From Candidatus Altarchaeales archaeon (GTDB lineage: Archaea; Altiarchaeota; Altiarchaeia; IMC4; SCGC-AAA252-I15), in contig VGJA01000005.1 of assembly GCA_016867655.1 (NCBI GenBank), positions 1-17,899 of the forward strand: a stretch of DNA of 17,899 nt, in the 5' to 3' direction. How positions within the stretch are numbered: the first letter of the stretch is position 1; each line of letters starts with the position of its first letter. Below, in pieces: positions 12,498 to 17,899 of the stretch. The notes beneath the pieces are model-generated. The model was not told where the DNA came from and did no database searches. It saw only the letters and a program-made list of their open reading frames with translations. Position numbers and translations under genes: made by a program.

Positions 12498-13240
12498 GGA
12501 AACAACCTCCTCGTGAACTTCACAAAACAATAGTCTGTTAAAGCCCCCAGCAAGCCTAAGACAAGCAAGCCTGCAATCAAGTTATCCATCCTGTATGTAA
12601 GCTGTGACACCGACATCAAATAACCCAGACCATTTGACGAGCCAGCCAGCTCTGACACAAAGACCATTATAAACGCCACGGCAACTCCGTTTCTCATTCC
12701 CGCAACAATAAACGGCATAGAAGCTGGCAGAATAACTTTCAACCATTTCTTCAAGACAGAGTTGGTTAGCGTTCTCGCAGCCTGCAGAAAATGCACTGGA
12801 ATCTGCGACGCTCCGATGTGAGTATTCACCCAAACAGGAAAGAATACTGCAAAGCTTATTGAAAAAAGTTTTGCAATTTCACCAATACCCAGCCAGACAA
12901 TCACAAGAGGTATTACCGCAACCGGTGGAAATGAACGAAACACTTGGAATATTGGGCTGAATGACTCCTCAAAAAATTTTATCCTACCTGTCAGCAGCCC
13001 AAAGGTGGTTCCAGCAAGACTTCCAAGCGTTAGCCCCAAGATTACTCTCCAGATGCTTGACTTGACGTGCACCAGAAGCTCTCCAGACTTAATCAATTCA
13101 ACGATTGCCAGAAAGACCTCGCTTGCAGGCGGAAACAAAGTCCTGTTCACTACTCCGCTTTCCGACACCGCCTGCCAGACTAAAATAAACACCAGAAGGG
13201 GCAATAGACAATACATTCCCCTTAATCTTCCTGAAATCAT
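12473..13240 (-). CDS. ABC importer permease, SsuC/TauC/ThiX-like
   Basis: Integral membrane subunit of the importer, 255 aa with about six hydrophobic helices, beginning LLPLLVFILVWQAVSESG. Typical family blocks are LFPPASEVF, RVILGLTLGSLAGTTFGLLTG, FRSFPPVAVIPLVIVWLGIGE, and the EAA-type coupling loop QAARTLTNSVLKKWLKVILP that docks on the ATPase. GMRNGVAVAFIMVFVSELAG follows, as in sulfonate, nitrate and thiamine-precursor importers. It lies 11 bases downstream of the binding-protein gene and overlaps the ATPase gene, forming a three-gene operon. The substrate cannot be read from this subunit. Confidence 0.92.
   Translation of the reverse strand: MISGRLRGMYCLLPLLVFILVWQAVSESGVVNRTLFPPASEVFLAIVELIKSGELLVHVKSSIWRVILGLTLGSLAGTTFGLLTGRIKFFEESFSPIFQVFRSFPPVAVIPLVIVWLGIGEIAKLFSISFAVFFPVWVNTHIGASQIPVHFLQAARTLTNSVLKKWLKVILPASMPFIVAGMRNGVAVAFIMVFVSELAGSSNGLGYLMSVSQLTYRMDNLIAGLLVLGLLGALTDYCFVKFTRRLFPWIGKTQS
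12506..12512 (-). promoter_or_regulatory. Shine-Dalgarno site deciding the ATPase start
   Basis: GAGGAGG on the minus strand, 8 bases before the ATG at 12497 and inside the end of the permease gene. It indicates translation from a polycistronic message. Confidence 0.65.
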
Positions 13241-13251
13241 TTTTCATTCTT

Positions 13252-14256
13252 CTATATAGTAACTGCTTCAGGTTTGACTTTCAGCAAAGCATCCTTATAT
13301 ATGTACGCTTTAAAGTCCGGAATCTGAGCCTCATTTTTAACTTTTCCAGTCTCCTTGGCCCACTCCGCTTCTAAATTCCAATACTCTAACAATAGGTTGT
13401 TTAAAGCAGGCTTAAACTCAAAATTACCCCAAATCCCGTCCAAGGTTTTTTTGTCTAGTTTAGTGTAATTGGCAACTATTGCCTTAGACTCTGCTGGATT
13501 CTCTTTCATGAATTCAGAGGCTTTAACGAGGCTTCTTATTATTCTTTCAATTATCTCCGGATTTTGATTAACCCAATCCCTGTCTGCGCTTAGCACGTAA
13601 AGTTCAGAGTACATGGTTTCATCCCAGAATGTGACTGCCTTGCTACCTAATTTTTGTTCTGCGAAATATGCGTGAGGGTCGAAAATTGCGATGGCATCAA
13701 CGCTTCCGCTTTCAAGAGCTACCGGCATGTCCTCAGGCTTCAGGTTTACCAATTCAGCGTCTGTTATGTTGTACTTCTTCATGAAATTGTAGATGTAGAA
13801 TTCAGGGCCTCCCCCAACGGAAGTCGCCAGCTTCCTCCTTTTCGCGTTGAAGTACTCATGCGGCGTGTCCAAATCAGGCTCTTTAATAGCAACCACCCTA
13901 ACTTCATTCGTTGTCCTCTCAACTACTTGCGTGATGACGTAAAACTCATTTCCTTGCATTGAAGAAAATGTGACTGGGACCTCCCCGCTTACTGCCATGT
14001 CAATTGAGCCTGACAGAAATGCTTGGAGAGCATATTTTCCACCGGTGAACTCAACCAACTCAACGTTAAGCCCTTCCTGCTGGAAAAAGCCTTTGTCCTT
14101 GGCAACCATAATCAGCGCGTTTGCAGGACTGTTTTGTATCCCTATTGTAAGTGGTTTTTCCGCGTTGTATACTGTCTTCCCAGTTATATCGCTTTCAGTG
14201 CATCCGCTTATTATTACCAGAGTCATTATGGCAAAAATCCAATATTTCTTATCCAT
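13252..14256 (-). CDS. Substrate-binding lipoprotein of an SsuA/NMT1/THI5-like importer
   Basis: Captures substrate outside the cell and delivers it to the permease. The start used here gives a short signal peptide with a lipobox (LVIISGC). A linker containing DITGKTVYN follows, then a two-lobe periplasmic-binding fold: KPLTIGIQNSPANALIMVAKDKGFF, the family block GGKYALQAFLSGSIDMAVSGE, and PVALESGSVDAIAIFDPHA. Length 334 aa is normal. Relatives bind aliphatic sulfonates, taurine, nitrate or thiamine pyrimidine precursors; none is distinguishable here. The frame is open from 14271, but the TATA box at 14281-14290 predicts a transcript start near 14259, so ATG 14256 is likely leaderless. The gene is divergent from a TrmB-like regulator across a palindromic operator. 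Confidence 0.88.
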   Translation of the reverse strand: MDKKYWIFAIMTLVIISGCTESDITGKTVYNAEKPLTIGIQNSPANALIMVAKDKGFFQQEGLNVELVEFTGGKYALQAFLSGSIDMAVSGEVPVTFSSMQGNEFYVITQVVERTTNEVRVVAIKEPDLDTPHEYFNAKRRKLATSVGGGPEFYIYNFMKKYNITDAELVNLKPEDMPVALESGSVDAIAIFDPHAYFAEQKLGSKAVTFWDETMYSELYVLSADRDWVNQNPEIIERIIRSLVKASEFMKENPAESKAIVANYTKLDKKTLDGIWGNFEFKPALNNLLLEYWNLEAEWAKETGKVKNEAQIPDFKAYIYKDALLKVKPEAVTI

Positions 14257-14280
14257 TGTACCATTATCCACGAACTACGG

Positions 14281-14290
14281 ATATATAAAT
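14281..14290. promoter_or_regulatory. Shared TATA box of the importer operon and its regulator
   Basis: ATATATAAAT reads as a TATA box in both directions. Leftward it predicts a start near 14259 for the binding-protein gene; rightward near 14312 for the regulator gene (ATG 14331, about 20-base leader). Confidence 0.5.
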
Positions 14291-14291
14291 C

Positions 14292-14316
14292 TTGTTGTCC
14301 AATAGTTGGACAACAA
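14292..14316. promoter_or_regulatory. Perfect palindromic operator of the TrmB-like regulator
   Basis: Arms TTGTTGTCCAA (14292-14302) and TTGGACAACAA (14306-14316) flank the centre TAG. The site covers the predicted transcript start of the regulator and lies just upstream of the TATA box of the importer operon. In Thermococcales TrmB-type systems, such positions give repression and activation respectively. Confidence 0.7.
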
Positions 14317-14330
14317 TAAACCTAACACTA

Positions 14331-15086
14331 ATGGACCGAGCTATACTTGAGGAGATTGGTTTGTCCAGGGCTGAAATACAACTATACCTGAAACTCTTAA
14401 AACTGGGATCGGTGCCTTCTTCCCGGGTAGTCCACGAGACAGGATTCAGAAGGTCTACGGTATACGATGGCATACGTCGTTTACAGGAAAAAGGTCTGGT
14501 TTCCCATGTAATAAAGAACTCGAGGAAATATTTTGAAGCAGCCAATCCCGAGCGGATTATTGACTTCCTCCATGAAAAGAAGAGAATGCTTGACCAGCAG
14601 ACCGAAGAAGTCCGCAGGATACTGCCCGACTTAAAAAAAGACTATTCGACTTTGAAGCCCCATGCTGAAGCCCATGTGCTAATGGGCGTCGAGGGGTTCA
14701 AGACGATGAGAAGGGATGTCTTGAGGAATGCAGGAAGAGAACACTTAATACTGGGCTCTATAGGGCGGGAGCACGAGGTCATGCCAGTGTTTTTCAACAA
14801 CTGGAATGAAAGCAGGGAAATAAAGAGGATTCATCTCAAAATGCTGTACAAGGAAACCTTTAGAAGACTGGCCATGGCATCTAAGAAAGTGTTTGAAAAA
14901 TATTATGAAATTCGCTTTCTTCCAGAGGAATTCCAGGGGCCGTCAGTAATCAATATCTACGGTGACCGTGTTGTTAACGTAATTTGGAAAGGTGGTGAAC
15001 CAATCTGTTTCATGCTCATAAACAAGGATATTGCAGATGCTTATAGGCAGTATTTCAACTATCTATGGGGGCGTGCAAAAAAATAA
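14331..15086 (+). CDS. TrmB-family transcriptional regulator
   Basis: DNA-binding regulator, 251 aa. The N-terminal winged helix-turn-helix is clear: LEEIGLSRAEIQLYLKLLKLG, then SSRVVHETGFRRSTVYDGIRRLQEKGLVSHVIKN and KYFEAANPERIIDFL, followed by a coiled-coil linker (EKKRMLDQQTEEVRRILPDLKK). The C-terminal ~150 residues form the effector domain seen in short TrmB-like proteins, with VLMGVEGFKTMRRDVLRN and RLAMASKKVFEKYYEIRFLP. An upstream TTG in frame at 14292 is rejected because it lies inside the operator and before the predicted transcript start. Its position beside the ABC importer suggests that it controls that operon and itself. It converges on priL with one base between the stops. Confidence 0.88.
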   Translation: MDRAILEEIGLSRAEIQLYLKLLKLGSVPSSRVVHETGFRRSTVYDGIRRLQEKGLVSHVIKNSRKYFEAANPERIIDFLHEKKRMLDQQTEEVRRILPDLKKDYSTLKPHAEAHVLMGVEGFKTMRRDVLRNAGREHLILGSIGREHEVMPVFFNNWNESREIKRIHLKMLYKETFRRLAMASKKVFEKYYEIRFLPEEFQGPSVINIYGDRVVNVIWKGGEPICFMLINKDIADAYRQYFNYLWGRAKK

Positions 15087-15087
15087 G

Positions 15088-16044
15088 TTACCTTCTTGTT
15101 TTGTTTCTGTAGTATTGTTGTGGGTGTTTTACTTTGCAGTCTGCTTTACAAAGGCCATAGCTTTTTATTGTTATGCATGCCGGGCACGTGTATTTGGTGT
15201 TGCTTTTCTGGCCTGCAAGAAATTGCAGCTGGTAGCGCGTTTTTTCCTCATCAAAGTTCTGGCTTTTGGAGAATATCTTCACGATTTCATCCTCTTTCAG
15301 TCCAAGGCCGATTAGGAATGTCGCAAGTATGAATCGTGAGTTGTGGTTTGCCATTCCAGCCTGGAGCAGGGAGATTATGTGCGTCATGCATTTTGGCAGC
15401 GCCCTTTCTTCAAGGAATTCTACTTTCGCCTCTTCCAATTTTGCAGTGAACTCTCCTTTCAGTTCGTTTAACGCTTTTTGCATGCTCTTGGGTGTTGTTT
15501 TTATTTTCAACGGTTCAAGAACTTTCTGCCTTATCGCTTCTTTCATCAGCGTTAAGTCTTCCCCTTGGTTTAGTTTTACAAAGCCTTTTTCTACCGTTCT
15601 GTTGACCAGCTTCCATCTGGTGTCTTTTTTTGCCATCGATGTTGCCAGCTTTAGGTATTCTGAGACTTCTATTTTGTCGTCTATTTTCAGCCCCAAGTCT
15701 TCTTTTATTTTTTCCACTGTGTTCTTGCCTTCTTTTCTAAGCTGCTCGTGCATGTATTCGGCTTCTGCGTTTGCGTGTCTTCCTGCCACTATGCTGTTTC
15801 CAAGCTGGCTTATTAGTATTCTGGCGACCGGGTAGCTTAGCATGAGGATTTCCTGGCTTGTTTTGTCGTCCTTTTCCGGATTAAACTTGTTGTTCAGAAG
15901 TTCCAGTATTCTTTGTTTTCCGAGGCTTATGGCTGCGGAGTATACTGGGTGTTTGTCCAGTTCTTCCATTGTGAGGCCTAGTTTGGCGACGTGTTCCTTG
16001 GCTTCTTTGAGGAAGGGGTATCTGGCCAGCGTTTGCAGTTTCAT
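15088..16044 (-). CDS. priL: DNA primase large subunit
   Basis: Non-catalytic subunit of the archaeal/eukaryotic primase, needed with PriS for primer initiation and length control. The N-terminus MKLQTLARYPFLKEAKEHVAK is the family signature and decides the start; the frame is open to 16146 but those 34 residues are unlike the family. The C-terminal iron-sulfur domain shows its cysteines: LPKCMTHII, CPAC, YGLCKADC, followed by HPQQYY. Length 318 aa is somewhat short but complete. The small catalytic subunit is not in the window. A TATA-like TATATG near 16091-16097 (minus strand) would give a ~20-base leader. It is divergent from gch3 over a region with repeated TTGAGTA motifs. Confidence 0.92.
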   Translation of the reverse strand: MKLQTLARYPFLKEAKEHVAKLGLTMEELDKHPVYSAAISLGKQRILELLNNKFNPEKDDKTSQEILMLSYPVARILISQLGNSIVAGRHANAEAEYMHEQLRKEGKNTVEKIKEDLGLKIDDKIEVSEYLKLATSMAKKDTRWKLVNRTVEKGFVKLNQGEDLTLMKEAIRQKVLEPLKIKTTPKSMQKALNELKGEFTAKLEEAKVEFLEERALPKCMTHIISLLQAGMANHNSRFILATFLIGLGLKEDEIVKIFSKSQNFDEEKTRYQLQFLAGQKSNTKYTCPACITIKSYGLCKADCKVKHPQQYYRNKTRR

Positions 16045-16094
16045 TTTAGTCTTGTGGTATCTATATTCCTGGTTTTTGCTTAATATCAAACATA

Positions 16095-16128
16095 TACTCA
16101 ATTTTGAGTAGTAAATCATTTTTGAGTA
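16095..16128. promoter_or_regulatory. Repeated TTGAGTA sites between priL and gch3
   Basis: TACTCAA (16095-16101) and TTGAGTA (16104-16110) form a 7-bp inverted repeat with a 2-base centre. TTTTGAGTA then occurs again at 16120-16128, 18 bases after the first copy at 16102-16110. Three copies of one 7-base site in 34 bases of a divergent promoter suggest a regulator binding region. Confidence 0.45.
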
Positions 16129-16134
16129 TTTAAA
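16127..16134 (+). promoter_or_regulatory. TATA box of gch3
   Basis: TATTTAAA is centred about 28 bases before the ATG at 16159, predicting a leaderless mRNA. It overlaps the last TTGAGTA copy, so binding there would block the promoter. Confidence 0.5.
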
Positions 16135-16158
16135 CCCAAATACCAATGACCTAGAGCA

Positions 16159-16899
16159 ATGATACAGCTAACCCTCATCCAAATAGACAACTACGGCCCC
16201 TGGACAACGAATCCCGCTCCAAAAAAGGAAGCCAGCCTCCAGTTACTGCAGTCTAAAATCTACTCCCAACTGCAGAAAAAATTCTCAGCCAAAAAAGCAC
16301 TGCTCTTCCCGATGAGATACGACAACTTGATTGCAATAACAAACGGAATCAGCGAGCAACAGCACAGGAAAATAATGGATGCAGTCAACAAAAAAATCCC
16401 GGTCTCAATAAGCATGTCCATAGCTGTTGGCGAAACGCCCTACGAGGCCCAGGCCCTTGCAACCAAACAGCTTTCAGTTGAAGGCGGTGCCAGGCATGCA
16501 AGCAGAAAGGCTGTGTTGAAGTCAAGCGGAATATCAAGGGATGCGATACAGATTGCCCACATAGACATAAACGGGATTACAGAGCACACTGACTTGAATG
16601 TGTATGACTCCTATTCAAGGGTGGTTGAATTGGAAAAAGATTTGATTAAGCATCTGACTCCAAAAGGCACTTTGGTCTTCTATATGGGTGGAGACAACTT
16701 CATTGCGCCTTGCAATGGATTGTCGGAAGGGGAACTGCAAAATGTTTTAGAGAAAGTTGAAAAAGAAACCGGCATAAGGCTTAAGGCTGGTTTGGGTGTT
16801 GGAATGAATGCAGAAGAAGCTGTTCATCTCGCAAGTTTGGGTTTGAAGGAAATACGGGCGGGCGTTCAAAAACGGGTGGTAATGAAAAATGATGTATAA
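16159..16899 (+). CDS. gch3: GTP cyclohydrolase III
   Basis: Converts GTP to the formamidopyrimidine nucleotide FAPy, the first step of archaeal riboflavin and F420 deazaflavin synthesis. The N-terminus MIQLTLIQIDNYGPWT is the hallmark of the family. The protein has two related cyclase-like halves: the first with FPMRYDNLIAITNG, the second with IAHIDINGITEHTD and YMGGDNFIAPCNG, which carry the acidic residues for Mg-GTP. The C-terminal GIRLKAGLGVGMNAEEAVHLA completes the fold. Length 246 aa is normal. The promoter predicts a leaderless start. The stop overlaps the ATG of the next gene by 11 bases, so the two products are probably made together. Confidence 0.93.
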   Translation: MIQLTLIQIDNYGPWTTNPAPKKEASLQLLQSKIYSQLQKKFSAKKALLFPMRYDNLIAITNGISEQQHRKIMDAVNKKIPVSISMSIAVGETPYEAQALATKQLSVEGGARHASRKAVLKSSGISRDAIQIAHIDINGITEHTDLNVYDSYSRVVELEKDLIKHLTPKGTLVFYMGGDNFIAPCNGLSEGELQNVLEKVEKETGIRLKAGLGVGMNAEEAVHLASLGLKEIRAGVQKRVVMKNDV

Positions 16900-17899
16900 C
16901 GCTTCCATACTCCAAGGAAATGAATTTGAATTCATTGAAGAAGCCCACTTCCAAATTGAAGAAGGCGTGATAACCGACGTCGGTGAAGGCTATCTTCCAG
17001 GGGGAGTTGACTACAGGCAATATCTGGCAATGCCTTCTTTCTTCAACGCCCACACACATCTTGGAGATTCCTTTGCCAAAGAGGCCTTGTTGGGTTTGAA
17101 CGTCACCCAGGCTGTCGGGAAAAAAGGCTTGAAATGGAAGCTGTATGAAAGTTCAACCAGAAGCGAAAGAATGATTGCGATGAAAGACTCTTTGAAATTC
17201 ATGCTTGCTTCAGGAACCACCGGTTTTGCAGACTTCAGGGAATTCGGCATGGAAGGGATTAACGAGCTGAAGGATTGTTTGACTGCAAGCAATATGACTT
17301 CCATCATCCTGGGCAGGGATGTTGATGAAAACGAGTGCGATGGTTTTGGTTTGAATCTTTACCAGAAAAACCAGATTCCAAAAAATAGAAAAAAAATTCT
17401 TGCTTTGCATGCCGGAGAGAAGGAAGGCGAACTTGAAAAGGCGTTGGAATTAAGGCCTGACATATTGGTTCATTTCACCAAGGCAGGCAAGCGTGCGATA
17501 AAGCAGGCTGTAAAGAATAAAATTTCTGTTGTAGTCTGTCCAAGAAGTAATTCTCTCTTGCAGGCAGGCTTTCCTAAAGTGAGGGAAATGCTTGACTCTA
17601 GAATAAAAGTTTCTCTAGGCTCAGATAACGTGATGCTGAACCAGCCTAACATGCTGCGCGAGATGGAATACCTCTTCAAAGTTTCCCATCTGGTTGGAAA
17701 GCCTTTAACTCCTGCCGAAGTTCTCAGAACTGCAACCTACAACGGCTTCAAGACATTCAACATCAATTCAGGCCTGCTGAAAAAAGGCATGAGCGCAAGC
17801 CTTTTATTCCTGGACAAGAACGCCCCGAATTTGAGGCACAGCAAGGACATTCGGGCCTCAATAGTCGGCAGGTGCGAGATGGAAAACATAAGAAAAGTC
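16889..17899 (+). CDS. Metal-dependent amidohydrolase/deaminase family protein (3' end outside window)
   Basis: The frame runs without a stop from ATG 16889 (or the next codon, ATG 16892) to the last base, 337 codons. It is a COG0402-like amidohydrolase: N-terminal beta segment, then the metal-binding HxH in FFNAHTHLGD (H55, H57), LHAGE (H174, E177), VHF (H195), and SLGSDN (D246), followed by the late helix PAEVLRTATYNGFKTF and a C-terminal beta segment LLKKGMSASLLFLD. All expected metal ligands are present, so it should be an active hydrolase or deaminase. Relatives act on N-formimino compounds, cytosine, guanine, adenosine derivatives and triazines; the substrate is not evident. Overlap with gch3 suggests work on a purine- or pyrimidine-like intermediate. 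Probably a few dozen residues are missing at the end. Confidence 0.85.
   Translation, partial: MMYNASILQGNEFEFIEEAHFQIEEGVITDVGEGYLPGGVDYRQYLAMPSFFNAHTHLGDSFAKEALLGLNVTQAVGKKGLKWKLYESSTRSERMIAMKDSLKFMLASGTTGFADFREFGMEGINELKDCLTASNMTSIILGRDVDENECDGFGLNLYQKNQIPKNRKKILALHAGEKEGELEKALELRPDILVHFTKAGKRAIKQAVKNKISVVVCPRSNSLLQAGFPKVREMLDSRIKVSLGSDNVMLNQPNMLREMEYLFKVSHLVGKPLTPAEVLRTATYNGFKTFNINSGLLKKGMSASLLFLDKNAPNLRHSKDIRASIVGRCEMENIRKV

Noticed and set aside
13970..14319. Plus-strand frames opposite the binding-protein gene
   Set aside because: Antisense shadows of the lipoprotein gene; they run through the operator and have no promoter or domain.
16045..16146. A longer PriL starting at 16146
   Set aside because: The extra 34 residues are unlike the family and would be translated from the TTGAGTA-containing promoter region; the ATG at 16044 gives the standard N-terminus.

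Overview
This 17.9 kb window is archaeal. It carries the large subunit of archaeal DNA primase (PriL), GTP cyclohydrolase III, a Trm5/TYW2-type tRNA methyltransferase, an archaeal CDKAL1-like methylthiotransferase, a TrmB-type regulator and a form III RuBisCO. Several genes have a TATA-like box about 26-28 bases before a leaderless or short-leader start, while some downstream genes have Shine-Dalgarno sites. The mix of genes and the membrane-proximal 'ITG' motifs in surface proteins suggest an uncultivated lineage (DPANN or a relative), but the phylum cannot be fixed from this window. No rRNA, tRNA, CRISPR array, transposase or phage gene is visible.

Layout. 1-710: the end of a Trm5/TYW2 gene and a small basic hypothetical gene (+). 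710-1506: an inverted-repeat element and an orphan gene (+). 1600-3003: a tRNA methylthiotransferase (-). 3057-3354: a structured leader and a 4-oxalocrotonate tautomerase-like gene (+). 3360-5827: purD and a secreted, Thr-stalked, membrane-anchored DUF4430 protein (-). 5837-8821: a palindromic operator, a long stem-loop leader and an ECF vitamin-transporter operon, ecfT-ecfA(fused)-S component (+). 8856-10343: hisB and an unusual SAM methyltransferase (+). 10386-11702: form III RuBisCO (+). 11796-14256: an SsuABC/ThiXYZ-like ABC importer (-), divergent from a TrmB-like regulator (14331-15086, +) across a perfect 11-base-arm palindrome. 15088-16044: priL (-). 16159-17899: GTP cyclohydrolase III and an overlapping amidohydrolase, cut by the window end (+).

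How the genes fit together. The DUF4430 surface protein and the ECF importer are divergently transcribed from one short region holding a 19-base palindrome. They look like a vitamin (possibly cobalamin-type) capture-and-import system. The TrmB-like protein probably controls the neighbouring ABC importer and itself. GTP cyclohydrolase III starts archaeal riboflavin/F420 synthesis, and its overlapping amidohydrolase may act next to it. RuBisCO III normally works in AMP/nucleoside salvage; its usual partners are not in the window.

Main unusual signal. Three conserved enzymes (Trm5/TYW2, the methylthiotransferase, RuBisCO III) carry extra in-frame segments made of tandem DNA hairpins. These resemble the idea of the Rickettsia palindromic elements, but I know of no archaeal family like this. 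Four non-coding sites (710-815, 3057-3126, 5891-5985, 11690-11794) have a related architecture: a 7-15 bp outer stem around 56-75 bases with small inner hairpins. A 13-14 base word links one of these sites to two of the in-gene insertions. Together they may mark a family of small structured elements that sit between genes and also settle inside genes in frame.
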